From Chimonanthus salicifolius (Eukaryota; Streptophyta; Magnoliopsida; Laurales; Calycanthaceae): a stretch of 64,000 nt of DNA. Location: NCBI GenBank assembly GCA_013350335.1, contig CM023535.1, positions 29,127,631 to 29,191,630 on the forward strand. Direction: 5' to 3'. A program made the translations under genes and the position numbers. Shown piece after piece: positions 9,198-20,203 of the stretch. A model generated the notes under the pieces. It searched no databases, was not told where the DNA came from, and was given only the letters and a program-made list of their open reading frames with translations. Each line of letters begins with the position of its first letter. The first letter of the stretch is position 1.

Positions 9198-12100
9198 ATG
9201 GCCGGTGAACGTGATGATTCCCTTCATGCAATTAGTGTGAAGCTCACTGACAGCACATATACTTATTGGGCATATGTTATGCGAAATTTTTTGACCGGAA
9301 AGAACATGTGGGGTTATGTCTCTGGGGATATTGTTATGCCTACGGACACCAAGGCTGCCGATTATGCTGCTTCACTGGTTACTTGGACCACCCGTAATTC
9401 TAAAATCATCACTTGGATCAATAATTCAGTTGAGCTCTCCATAGGGATGCAACTTGCGAAGTTCTCTACAGCGAAAACGATTTGGGATCACTTAGAGAGA
9501 CTGTATACGCAGTCTAACTTCGCTAAGCGATATCAACTTGAGAATGATATTCGCTTAGTTTGACAGGGGGATGTGAGCATTCAACAGTTTTATTCGGTCA
9601 TGACTGGCTTTTGGGATCAACTTGCATTAACTGAGCCCGCAGGCCTCAGTGCCATTGCCCTTTATTGCACTTATAGAGAAGAAGGGCGACTCGTTCAATT
9701 TTTTACTGCTCTTCGAGATGACTTTGAAGCACTTCGGGTCTTTATTATTCATCGTCATCCCTTTCCCTCTGTTAATGCAGTGGTTCACGAACTCCTAGCT
9801 GAAGAAGTTCGTTTGAAGTCACATGGCGACAATCGTTTTCTTTCTCTGCCTAGTCAGACTGTTTTAGCTGTGCCACTCCGGTCTCCATCTAGCTCACAGA
9901 GTCGACAACACCAAGGTGGGAGAGTTGCAACTACTGATTGTCGTTACTGTAAACAGAAAGGTCACTGGAAGGCTCAATGTCCGTTGTTATTGAGAAGCCA
10001 GCAACAACAGCAACCACACGTGCCGCTTCCTAAGCCACATCGAACCACTACTGTTGTTTCGTCTGGGGCTGCGGCATCACCTTTGCCTTCTTCTGTTTCC
10101 ACACCAGTGAATGCGGCATCACATTCGACTCCTTCCATCTCCACCTTTGCAGACCAGTTGCAGTACTTCCTCTCTTCTCACCAGCCTAATGCCTTGTCTT
10201 CTCTAGGTTTGACTCATTCAGCCTCTTCAGGTATTTCGCCTTCTACGTGGGTCTTTGACTCCGGCGCTACTCATCACATGACTCATGATGTTGCTTTATT
10301 CACATCTTTATCTCCTTCTTCATCACATGCTTCTGTCTTAACTGCCAATGGTGCTTCCATGCCCTTGGTAGGGGTTGGTTCCATTTTGTCATCTTCTTTA
10401 CACCTTTCTGATGTTTATTATATACCTCATCTTACTCTGAATTTGATTTCTATTAGTCAACTATGTGATTCTGGCTATATTGTTAATTTTTCTCCCACTT
10501 CGTGTTCTGTGCAGGATCTTCATTCCAAGAGGCTGATTGGGACTGGCCGTAGAGAAGGAGGATTATATGTTTTAGAGCGGCTCTGTGTTCCTACTGTCGC
10601 TGCCTCTTCAGTTGATTTATCATCTTTTCTTTTGAGTCCCACTTCATCTAGTTTTTATTTGTGGCATTCTCGCCTTGGTCATGTTTCTAGTTCCCGTTTA
10701 AAGTATTTAACTTCTACAGGAGCTTTAGGAAGTTTAAATAGTAGTGATATTTATGATTGCAGTGGATGTAAACTTGCAAAGTTTTCTGCATTGCCTTTTA
10801 ATAAAAGTTCATCTATTTTTCTTGCTCCTTTTGATTTAATTCATTCTGATGTGTGGGGGCCAGCACTTCTTCCCACCAAAGGGGGGTCTCGATATTATGT
10901 CTCCTTTATTGATGACTATACCCGTTTTTGTTGGATTTATTTGCTGAAACGTCGATCTGAGTTTCTTACAATCTTTCAAACGTTTCGTGCACTCATTCGC
11001 ACACAGTTCTCTGCCACTATTAAATGCTTTAGAGATGATTTGGGTGGCAAGTATACCTCTGGTGCTTTCTTTGATTTGCTTGCCTCAGATGGGACTGTTC
11101 ATCAGTCCTCTTGTACTGACACTCCCCAGCAGAATGGGATTGCAGAGAGAAAACATCGGCACATCATTGAAACTGCTCGCTCTCTGTTACTCTCTGCTAG
11201 TGTTCCTAGCCTCTTTTGGGGAGAAGCGGTTCTCACCGCGACTCATGTGATTAACAGAGTCCCTTCTGTTATCACTTCTGGCAAATCTCCATTTGAACGT
11301 TTATATGGCAAACTTCCAGACTATTTCTCCTTGAAAGTTTTTGGTTGTGCATGTTTTGTCCTTCGTCCGCACAATGAGCGCACAAAATTATCTGCTCGGT
11401 CTGCACTGTGCATTTTTCTTGGTTATGGTGAGGGTCAAAAGGGATATCGCTGTTATGATCCCACTGCACAGAAGTTGTATGTCTCACGCCATGTTGCTTT
11501 TATTGAACATATTCATTTCTATTTTGTTCGTTCACATTCTAACACTCTTAGTATGTCTGAACTTCTATATATTGACCCCTTCCCTCATATTGATGATTTG
11601 TCTGTGTCTGATCCTGTTCCTGCTTTGCCTAACTCTGTTCCTTCTATTTCTTCTACTCCTATTGAAGTTTTGCCCTCTACAGATATTTCTCCTCCCTCTC
11701 CTACAGCTACCTCTCCTTTGACTTTTGCTGATGAGGATTTTGCTACTTCTCGTTACCCTCCACGAATCTGTAAGCCTCCTACTCGATTTGGTTATTCTTT
11801 TGATGACTTTGCTTATTCATGTTATTCCTCTTCATTTTCTTCGTTTCTCACATCCATTCATACTCTCTCTGAACCAACCTCCTATAAGGAGGCTCTTTGT
11901 GATCCTTTATGGCAACAGGCAATGGATTAGGAACTTTCTGTATTACACAAGACTGGTACGTGGGAGTTGGTAGCTCTTCCTCCAACCAAACGTGCAATTG
12001 GTTGCAAATGGGTATATAAGATTAAGACCAGGTCTGATGGTTCTGTGGAGCGATATAAGGCTCGATTAGTTGTTAAGGGTTTTAGTCAGGAATATGGTAT

Positions 12101-13406
12101 TGATTACGAGCAGACATTTGCTCCTGTTGCGAAGATGACTTCTGTTCGCACTTTACTTGCTGTTTCTTCAGTTCGTCAATGGTCTTTGTCGCAGATGGAT
12201 GTTAAAAATACATTTCTGAATGGTGATCTCACTGAAGAAGTTTATATGCTTCCTCCTCCAGGTGTTGTTCATCGTCCTGGGGACGTTTGCAGACTCCGAA
12301 AGGCCTTATATGGTCTCAAACAAGCACCGCGAGCATGGTTTGACAAGTTCTCAACAGTGATTGAGTCTTTTGGCTTTCACTCCAGTGCTCATGACTCTGC
12401 TTTATTTGTTCGCTCCACCTCTGCTGGTCGTATTCTTCTTCTTTTGTATGTTGATGATATGATCTTGACAGGCGATGATCTTGATGGTATTGCCCTATTA
12501 AAGTTACAGTTGCACAACACGTTTGACATGAAAGACTTGGGGCCCTTGAGATATTTTCTCGGGATAGAAGTTGCCTCTTCACTGAAGGATTATCTTCTCT
12601 CTCAATCTAAGTATGCTGCTGATGTTCTTCGAAGAGCTCGTATTACTGACACCAGACTGGTCGCAACGCCTTTAGAGCTCAATGTTCATTACACTTCCTC
12701 TGATGGTGTGCCTTTGTCGGATCCCACTCTCTATCGCACTACAGTCGGAAGTTTAGTTTATCTCACCATTACGTGGCCTGACATTGCCTATGCCGTTCAT
12801 ATTGTGAGTCAGTTTATCTCTTCACCAACCACTGTTCATTGGGCAGCCGTTCTTCGCATTTTGCGATATCTTCGAGGTACTTTATGTCAGAGTTTGTTAT
12901 TGCCTTCCTCAACTACTTTGGAGCTTCGTGCATTCTCTGATGCTGGATGGGCCGGTGATCATTCTGATCGCAAATCTACTACTGGTTTCTGTGTTTTCTT
13001 GGGTGATTCTCTCATTTCATGGAAAAGCAAGAAGCAGGATGTTGTTGCTCGTTCATCTGCTGAAGCTGAGTATAGAGCTATGGCTTCTACCATAGCTGAG
13101 ATCGTTTGGCTTCGTTGGTTACTTGCAGACATGGGTGTCTCTCTCTCTGACCCTACGCCTATATATTGTGATAATAAGAGTGTTATTCAAATAGCAAATA
13201 ACTCCGTCTTTCATGAGCGTACCAAGCATATTGAGTTAGACTGTCACTTTGTGCGTCATCATCTTCAGCTTGGCACTGTTTCTCTTCCATTTGTCCCTTC
13301 TGCCTTGCAACTGGCTGACTTTTTCACGAAGTCTCATACCATTTCACGCTTTGCATTTCTTCTTAGCAGACTTTCGATGCTTACCACTGTAACATCGTCA
13401 GTTTGA
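9198..13406 (+). pseudogene. Copia gag-pol polyprotein with two in-frame stops
   Basis: A single frame of about 1400 codons runs from ATG 9198 (MAGERDDS) to TGA 13404-13406. In order: gag (LTDSTYTYWAYVMRNFL); CCHC knuckle CRYCKQKGHWKAQC at residue 248; protease WVFDSGATHH with catalytic D at residue 354; GAG-pre-integrase LWHSRLGH; integrase with HHCC, HSDVWGP, FRDDLGGKY and QQNGIAERKHR; reverse transcriptase QMDVKNTFLNGDL and YVDDM (12447-12458); RNase H FSDAGWAGD, SSAEAEYRAM and the closing TKHIELDCHFVRHH. The usual DNGGE of the integrase reads DLGGK; the catalytic aspartate is kept. Stops are TGA at 9561-9563 in gag and TAG at 11928-11930 just before the reverse transcriptase. Start 9198 is chosen because conserved gag begins directly after it. 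Confidence 0.95.
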
Positions 13407-13413
13407 CGGCGGG

Positions 13414-13543
13414 TGTTAGATTAGGATTATATTGCTTGTATAGGGGTAACTTAGTCATTTTATTCCTCTTTTATTTAGGATTTACTTTGTATATATTATT
13501 GTCTTAATGGAATGCTAAACCATGAGATTATTGGATTCTATCA
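13414..13543 (+). repeat. Copia 3' LTR
   Basis: 130 bp, TGTTAGATTAGG...TCTATCA. It is preceded by GACGGCGGG (about 13405-13413), a poor version of the usual purine tract. Confidence 0.95.
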
Positions 13544-13548
13544 GCTAT

Positions 13549-14055
13549 TGGTTGATGAGCCTCAAATGGATCTGGTATTGGATGACTATAATCCGTGCAT
13601 TTTTCTCCTCTATGTGTAATGTGCAAAAATATTGTGTTAAATTATTATCTATTTTTTTTCCCTCTCAAAAACTATTATCTATTTTTTTTTTTACCTTAGT
13701 TGGGAGGGGGGAGGGTTGCAATTTCTAGGTTTATGGCCTATCCATTTGAGGTTTTCATTAACTTAATGGTTTGGTAGAACACACATTTTCAAACCGAAGT
13801 CTGGAAATGCCATGTATATCCTTTGACTAAGTTGTATTTTTCACCTTGATGTTGTGGTCAGAAATTTATGGAGAACTTTGTGGAGAATGTGATATGGAGA
13901 ATAAGATGTGGATAATGGCCCTTAAAGGTCATTGGATTGCCACATGATTTGATAAGATATGTAGGCCACTACACTAATAGAATGTATCTGAAATTTCACA
14001 CTCATTTGATCGTCTTAACTTTGTGATTTGGCCCTTAAATAAAGTACCATATCTG
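13549..14055 (+). repeat. local tandem duplication, copy B, right piece
   Basis: It continues copy B directly after the GCTAT duplication: TGGTTGATGAGCCTCAAATGG, GTGCATTTTTCTCC, GGGAGGGGGGAGGG, and on to the CCATAT end. It shows that the Copia element entered an already duplicated block. Confidence 0.75.
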
Positions 14056-14264
14056 TTATGTTGTAATACAACTCTAGTTTCCCTATTGATCATACCTGCC
14101 ACCTGTTTTTGGCAATACAATTCTAGGATGTATGTTTGTTTTGAGAAGAGCATTTTAATCTAGTTGATGATTCTGACTCTGACAAGTTTGTACCCTGTTT
14201 CCTCCTGATGTAGAAGTTTTTCTACTACTCTTCCATTCTCGTACTGATTGTGATTTTTAATTTT

Positions 14265-14413
14265 AGGAAAAAGAGAAAGCGAAGTAGGTGCAGTGCAAGC
14301 AATTCTTTAGTAGAAACTTTGGCCAAGTGGAGAGAATATTTACACTCAACTCGATCATTTGGAAGATAGTGAGAAAAGAGCGAGCAAAATTGCTGCGAAA
14401 AAGAAACGAGGTC
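14265..14413 (+). pseudogene. fragment resembling DREB2-type AP2/ERF N-terminus, frameshifted
   Basis: After an acceptor-like TTTTAATTTTAG (ends 14266) one frame reads RKKRKRSR, then NSLVETLAKWREY. The next frame then reads TQLDHLEDSEKRASKIAAKK. DREB2 proteins have this order just before the AP2 domain: a basic R/K run, V-AE-TL-KWKEYN, a variable acidic stretch, then a Lys-rich RK-PAKGSKKG. A frameshift lies between KWREY and QLD. The AP2 domain itself (CNYRGVRQR) is not seen downstream. I read it as a broken gene fragment; the match is short, so chance or another gene remains possible. Confidence 0.42.
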
Positions 14414-14419
14414 TAAGGT

Positions 14420-15790
14420 TCTCACCTGCAGTTTGCTTACTCATTTGGTGGCTACATCCTTGTTTTGGCCTTGTGATTGCTGGATTGAAGTGAAAGATTG
14501 GTGGCTAGATGAGAAGTTGAAACGAAGTCCAAGTGGGATGGTTATTCTTAATGTGCCTGCTGATTGATGGTGGGGCCTTTTTGATGAGTGATCCCTATTA
14601 ATGTGGCTCAAACGAGAAAACAGACTCAAGTTTCAAACACAGGTATGCTGTTAGTGGTGCATTGTAGCTAATGCCTTTCCATAAGTGCTTGTACTGACTC
14701 TAATGTGGCACAATTCAGTATGCATTGCGTAGTTTGTGGTGATTAATTTTAAATAGTTTGTTCTAATATCTGAACAACATGGCAACATATTGAACCTGAA
14801 CACAATTAAAAAAATGTCAAACCTGAGTTTTAACAAAATTTAAAAAACATTAAATGGAACTTAAAATCATTTCTGAAAGACTAAGTTATTCTATATCTAT
14901 GAAAGAGACCAACTTTTTGAAAATGGTGTTTGTTTCCAATAATGCTTTAGTCATTCTTAATACCGAGCAACCCAAATTCTCGTTCTCGATATTTGTGTAA
15001 AAGTTGGCAAGCCATATCATTTTTGCATGTGGTGCCTAACTCTCTTATTTTTATTTTTTATTTGTTTAGATGTTAAAGTATACTTATCCAGGAATATCAT
15101 CTCAGATGAATGACTTCAATAATATATAGATTCTGGTCAATGTACTTCTGAACATTGTTTGTTTTTTTGTTAGCATTGGCACACTTTTTTTAAACTCAAA
15201 ATATCAGTGAAATTCGATATTCTGGGTTTGGTCTGGACCAATATATCGGCTGATGTTCAGAGTTTAGCTGATATTTTGAGCCCAAATTTTCAGTCATTAT
15301 TTTTAAAGAAATACTAATTGCTGATATAGCCGAAATTTCTCTTATAAGTTTTGGACCAATTTTGAAAAAAAATCATATTTGAATATCCCTCTGAAATCCA
15401 ATAAATATTGATGTAAGCTGATATTCAAAAATCAGTCATTGATAAGAGGATTGCAATACGAAATGCCTTCCATTGTATAACAGGGTATTTCAGTTATCAA
15501 ACCAAACTGTGTATCATGTTCTTGTATTGTTTTAAAGTAGTTATTGAAAAATAATAGGAAAGAAAAACTAGTACTTTAATCTGCATACACAAACAATTAG
15601 GTAGGCTGTCAGTTTATGTTGGAAAAGATGGAATAATTTCTCAGATTTCTTGGGGTTCTTGTCTTTCTAGCTAAGACGGGTATGTAGCATTTCCTGTTGT
15701 TTTTTGGTCTATGAAATATGCACTACAAGTTTCACAATTTGTTGGTTGTCTTATTTTTGTAATTTTTCTTTCTCAAGTTCTAAGTAGGGT
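14420..15790. other. no recognised gene; possible decayed MITE near 15.2-15.4 kb
   Basis: AT-rich unique-looking sequence. Around 15220-15340 the words CCAATATATCGGCTGATG, GCTGATAT and GCTGATATAGCCG recall the ATATCGGCCGAT words of the MITE at 46133-46576. No clean termini or target duplication were found here. Confidence 0.35.
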
Positions 15791-15799
15791 GTGTTGTCA

Positions 15800-16815
15800 A
15801 AGTATTAAATTTTGAGTCTTTTATCCCTTCTTTGATTGACCCGGTCATAAGCCACGTTTCGTCTTATAGATAAGATCTGAATGATCTTAAGTGTAGTATT
15901 GTATTTATGTGGAGAATAAAGAAAGAAGAATATGGTGTTTGAATTAACGTTACCAGGAAAATGACATTCTATTCATGAGATCTATATTTTTCTTGAAATG
16001 TGCCGTCTTTTCTTTATAAATATGTGAGAAATTTGCTTTGTGAAAATAAACTTTGCTCACATATACATGAGAGAAAATATAAGCCAATCTCGAAGTATTT
16101 TTATTGTGAGTGATATACCCTTGTGACATTTGGAGTCAAAGCGCATTTTCGGATGGTAGTTGCTAAACTTGTGCGTATTTGGAAAAAGAATGCTATGTTA
16201 ATATTTGGCTATCACACACTACACTCCAAGTATAAGTTTTGTGAAATAAATTTGGAATTGTATGATATTTAAATTTCTGTTTATATATTTTTGTTGAAAT
16301 TTGATGTTTGTGGGTATCATCACTGAAAGCCAGTAGTTCAAAAAAAAGGAAGTTGAAAAAATATTCATCAAGTATTATTTGCTATCTCAACTATTCTCAG
16401 ACATTTTACCATATCCCTTATCCTTTCATGTTTTAATCTTTGTCCTAAGCCTAAAGTTGCGTCCTATTAAAGTCTTACTTTGATCTTAGGGGTGGTATGG
16501 TTTGGACGTGGAAGTGAATGAGTAGGGATGATAGTGTGGCAATCTATGAAGTTTCTTAGTGACTATTATCTCATTTTTATTGCAAATGTGTCTTTCATGT
16601 TTTATATGTTAAAGTAACAAAGCTTATTGACTCTGTTTTTGAATTCTATGCAATTGAATGGAAGAAAATTCTCTGAGATAAACAAAGGAATTACTTGATG
16701 TTTGTGGTAATATCTCTGAAAACCCTCACGAGATTATAACTCGTCCATCAGGGATAAACTAAGGGTTTAAAGGCTTATTGTATCTGCTAAATACCATTAA
16801 GAATGCATGCGAAAG
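15800..16815 (+). repeat. diverged copy of the Athila/Tat-like element's 3' internal region
   Basis: From GTCTTTTATCCCTTC through GACCCGGTCATAAGCCACG, GGCTATCACACACTACACTCC and TTTGATGTTTGTGGGTATC it matches 53120-53640 of the element at 49083-55552 in the same order. The match resumes at about 16718 (CCCTCACGAGATTATAACTC, as at 53641 onward). A stretch of about 370 bp (about 16330-16697) interrupts it, and the repeat words GATGTTTGTGG...CTGAAA occur on both sides. No LTR of that family adjoins, so it is an old fragment. Confidence 0.75.
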
Positions 16816-17520
16816 TGATTTTGTGTGTTTGCATTTCTTTTATTTTTAATTGCTTAAAATTACATTATTGCTTAAAATTACATTATTATCTTAGTTTTCG
16901 GATTTCTTTTGCATTTATTTCCACATTTACACATAAATATTTTAGTTTTCTTTTCAACATTGCACAATACCCATTTTCATAGTTAAAATGGTGTATTTGC
17001 GTGTAGAAGTATGAATTCCATTAACCATCATGCAAAGTTTTCTTTAAAAAGACTTGTTATGCGTATTTTCTCTCGTGTGATATTTTAACTAGTTTGTACA
17101 TTATTCTGCGTATTGTCTTTTTCTTTTACCTAATAGTAAAATATTTAGTTCATTACCTACCTCAGGAAGCAAATTTGTATGCTTTTTTCCTCAAAATCTT
17201 TTTTATTTCACTTGACTTTGAACAATTTTGTCGTTTTTACTACTAATAAATTGGCCATGAAAATCCAATTTCATATGGTACTTTATTTCAAGGACCAAAT
17301 CACATGTCCCGGGTGGGGTATTGGGCATGCCAGAATGTTCTCTAGGGGAAGCCCACGTAAGAGAAATGTGAGTTCGAGCGAGAGAAAAATGGAGAGATGG
17401 GTTGAGTTGAAGGAGGAGACAAGTGAGTTGAGAGGGAACTTTATTTTATTTATTAAAATATTAATTTTTCTTAATTTCAGTCTACAATTATTTAGTTTTT
17501 ATTAGTGAATTATTTATTTG
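16816..17520. other. no recognised gene
   Basis: AT-rich. A 20-base word TTGCTTAAAATTACATTATT is repeated in tandem at about 16850-16888. At 17262-17308 there is an inverted scrap of the repeat at 6610-6830. A short open frame at 17179-17505 has no recognisable motif. Confidence 0.4.
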
Positions 17521-17525
17521 TAAAG

Positions 17526-17690
17526 AGTGACACCTGAGTTGATTAAATTATGAAAATCGGGACACATGAGTTGATTAAATTATGAAAGTTGGAACACCTG
17601 AGTTGATTAAATCATGAAAACTTGGACACTTGAGTTGATTAAATCATGTAAATAGGGACAACTGAGTTGATTAATTAATATTTTTAAATT
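17526..17690 (+). repeat. five-copy 32-bp tandem repeat
   Basis: The word TGAGTTGATTAAAT recurs at an exact 32-bp step (GAGTTG at 17536, 17568, 17600, 17632, 17664), with a variable GGGACACC-like linker. It is a minisatellite. Confidence 0.9.
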
Positions 17691-17699
17691 AGGTTTAAA

Positions 17700-18480
17700 A
17701 ATCCATTTAGATTTAATTATAAACTTTTTAAATTATTTAATTAAAATCGAATTAGATTTTTAAAAATAACAGGTCACAACACATCCAGTTCAAATCCTTA
17801 AATCCGGTTGTCCAAATCACGTAGAAATCTCTCTCTTCATTCATGGGGCTCACATCTACTCAAATTACAATTTTTGTCTTTCATTTTTTTTCACCTAACA
17901 TTTTAGCTTCCACTGCATCTTGCAGGCTCATTCCATGTTGTTAATCTATTATCATCATCATTTCTAATTTTCGCATCATCGATTTCAAGTATAAAATTGG
18001 ACGGATGAAATCTGCCATTGGCATTGGAACCCTTCTTCCCTTCTTCAGGTTATCAATTTTCATGTTTTCTTAAGTATGATAGTTCTTTAGTTGTATGATT
18101 CTCTAGATTTAGCCAAATAATGCTGTTTTTTTTTAAAATGGTAGCCAGATAATGTTGTTACAGAATAGATTTTTTCCTTAACCTCCCCATTTCCCTTCTC
18201 CCTCTTATTGGTGTGCAATCTGAGTTCTGAACTCACCAAGCTGTAGTGCCTTGTGTCTAGAAGCAGTTGACACACATTTGAAAAGGGTAGAAAGTATTTT
18301 CCTTTCGTATTGGTTCGTGTGTGTTCGTGTGTGTGCACATTTCATCTCTTTTCTTTATACATCTTGTTGAGAGAACTCCAATTATGGATAGTTGTAAAAT
18401 TATCATAGTTGAAATGGTCCTCTGTGTTATCTTTGAGAGAAAAAAAAAATGATCCTTTGTGTTGTATACATGATGGTTTT
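17700..18480. other. no confirmed gene
   Basis: AT-rich with some exon-like pieces (CATCTTGCAG acceptor-like at about 17925; CTTCTTCAG at about 18040), but no coding frame I recognise. Confidence 0.3.
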
Positions 18481-18505
18481 GGGGGATACTATCCGTGTTT
18501 CCCTC

Positions 18506-18589
18506 ATGGAACAACCAACCGAAGAGGTAGATCCTTGCAGAAGACTGGCCAACTTAGGCATGCAAGCTTCAAGTCTTGAGAAGGGAATG
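18506..18589 (+). CDS. unidentified exon 1 of a plant gene fragment
   Basis: 28 codons from ATG 18506 to a donor ATG|GTAGGC at 18590, product MEQPTEEVDPCRRLANLG then MQASSLEKGM. The true exon may start further left, since the frame is open upstream. It joins in phase 0 with the exon at 18690. I do not recognise the protein. The compact charged composition and clean junctions look like real coding sequence rather than repeat. Confidence 0.45.
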
Positions 18590-18689
18590 GTAGGCTTCCA
18601 TGTTATCCTCTGACTTGTTCCTAATTCAATGCCTCTAGTTTTGAACTACTTTCACCTGGTGGTGCTTTTTGCATAAATAACTTTAGCAG

Positions 18690-18875
18690 GTACCGTTTGA
18701 GGAAAAACATAGACATTATTTTGTCTTTCAGAATAGAACTGGTCAATTAGCTACTCAAATGGAGGTTAGTTTTGCTTTGCTTTCAATTTTGGCTAATGGG
18801 CTTAAGATGGACTATCGAGGAGTTCTAGACCGTGATGGATATGTTGTTGTATCTGTGTCTCTGGGTCAATTGAAG
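18690..18875 (+). CDS. unidentified exon 2 of a plant gene fragment
   Basis: 62 codons with no stop between an acceptor CTTTAGCAG (ends 18689) and a donor AAG|GTATCT (18876), both in phase 0. The product starts VPFEEKHRHYFVFQNRTG, passes MEVSFALLSILANGLKMD and ends DGYVVVSVSLGQLK. The mix of alternating hydrophobics and a final beta-like stretch looks like a folded domain. I cannot assign a family. It lies 0.5-0.7 kb upstream of TRS130-like exons on the same strand but does not match the TRS130 segment expected there. Confidence 0.5.
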
Positions 18876-19384
18876 GTATCTTTTACTTTAGTATCTTGCT
18901 TTTTACTATTTTTTTCCCCGCAGTGCGTTTTTTATTTTTCTGGTATATAATAGGATGATTTATGTTTGGGTGTGGGTTTCATTATATTCAATGGAAGCCA
19001 ATTCTAACCATATACATCATCATCATTATCAAATTCTTATCCCATGACAACAAAGCACTTGTATGGTTCCCTACAATAATGTATGGGAAAGGATTGATTA
19101 CCCTTGCAATTTTGACTACATGTTAGAGTTCAACAAATAAAATTTTGTAGGATAGGCAGTGTGTTTCATGTTTGAAATACAATTTGATTGATACAATTGA
19201 ACCAATTATTTATTAATTGATCTTATTTCATATATTGTTCTTATTTTTATTTTTTCTTTGGACTTCGAGGTTGACTTTTTAAGTTCCATATCTCCTCTAC
19301 AAATCTCACTTGGAGCAAATCTTGTTTTTTGGCATGCCATTTCAGGTATTTATATCTTCTTTCTTTTTAAGATGGTACAAGGAT

Positions 19385-19475
19385 TTAAGGTTTTTACTTC
19401 TTTCTAAGGTTGTTTCTAAGTCATTTGTAAGGCTTGCAAGAGGGACTTCTTCAAGTTTGGAGATATGCTGTCAAT
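19385..19475 (+). pseudogene. possible decayed TRS130 exon
   Basis: The frame reading SKSFVRLARGTSSSLE resembles the ALSEKLARGSSS stretch of plant TRS130 that directly precedes the next exon (19611). Stops and shifted frames surround it. The weak match is supported mainly by the order with the following exons. Confidence 0.35.
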
Positions 19476-19610
19476 TTGTTGTTTGGTTATAAAGATGCAT
19501 GGTCCTGCTTGATAGATACTCAATTTTTAAAGTGAGTAATGAATATATAAATATGGCCTCCACCTTCTTTATCATTGCATTGCAGACTTTGAATTATGCT
19601 TTATGGTTAG

Positions 19611-19701
19611 GCACTCCTTAGAGATGGAGCATTGTTGATGGAATGAGAACTATTGCACTGAAGCTTGAATTTGGGGTTTCTCACAATCAAACATTTGAAA
19701 G
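19611..19701 (+). pseudogene. TRS130/TRAPPC10-like exon with a stop codon
   Basis: After an acceptor-like TTATGGTTAG the frame reads TP, a stop (TAG 19619-19621), then RWSIVDGMRTIALKLEFG and VSHNQTFER. Plant TRS130, a subunit of the TRAPP-II vesicle-tethering complex at the Golgi, has a segment TPL...EGMRTVALKLEFG...HNQIFER. The exon ends AAAG with GCTATT following, so the donor is GC rather than GT. The exon phase (AG|G) fits the next exon perfectly. The in-frame stop makes this a pseudogene, or a stop inside an alternative exon. Confidence 0.65.
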
Positions 19702-19836
19702 GCTATTTTCGTTCTTTGTCTCAATTCCATTGATAGTTGTTCCTTATTCATATTTTTCTCAATTCCATTGATAGTTGTTGTATTCTATTTAAAGTCCCAT
19801 GTTCATCACATGAGCTTAACCAATGACCATGTACAG

Positions 19837-19942
19837 GGTTGTTGGTGTTCATTTCACTGACCCTCTTCATGTGAGCACAAATGTTGCAGATAAATGTAAT
19901 GATGGCACTTTACTTTTAATGATGGCACTCTGCTTTTTCAAG
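19837..19942 (+). pseudogene. TRS130/TRAPPC10-like exon, first copy
   Basis: After acceptor CATGTACAG the frame reads VVGVHFTDPLHVSTNVAD, then KCNDGTLLL, matching TRS130 (AAHFTDPFDVTTRVANKCNDGTLVLQ-type segment). The end is damaged: a direct repeat of AATGATGGCACT follows and the donor is lost (TTCAAGTATTC instead of AAG|GT). Confidence 0.65.
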
Positions 19943-20203
19943 TATTCTTCTTCTAACCATTAATCAGTTAAATCTACCAACATAATTTGGATATGGTCAC
20001 TTGTATTGGGGGAAAGTGCAGACAATTTTTTTACAAAAGGCACAAAAATGTTTCTACATTTCTCACAACCATTCATTTGAAACGCATTCTTTTTCCTTCT
20101 TCCTCTCATTCTTATTCATCTTTTTCTCAATTCCATTGATTGTTGTCATATTAATTTAAAGTCTCATGTTCATCAAATGACCTTAACCAATGACCATGTA
20201 CAG

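Larger units (their letters stand above)
8152..13543 (+). mobile_element. nearly intact Ty1/Copia retrotransposon, TSD GCTAT
   Basis: A 5392-bp element with 130-bp LTRs at both ends (TGTTAGATTAGG...TCTATCA), flanked by GCTAT at 8147-8151 and 13544-13548. The order is 5' LTR, primer site, a C/T-rich leader of about 0.9 kb, gag-pol frame, weak purine tract, 3' LTR. The LTRs differ at only four positions by eye (about 97% identical), so the insertion is fairly young. The domain order (gag, protease, integrase, reverse transcriptase, RNase H) is that of Copia. Two stop codons break the frame, so this copy probably cannot move on its own. Confidence 0.96.

Noticed and set aside
17526..17690. CRISPR-like regular repeat
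   Set aside because: The spacers are not unique and the setting is a plant nuclear genome. It is a simple 32-bp tandem repeat.
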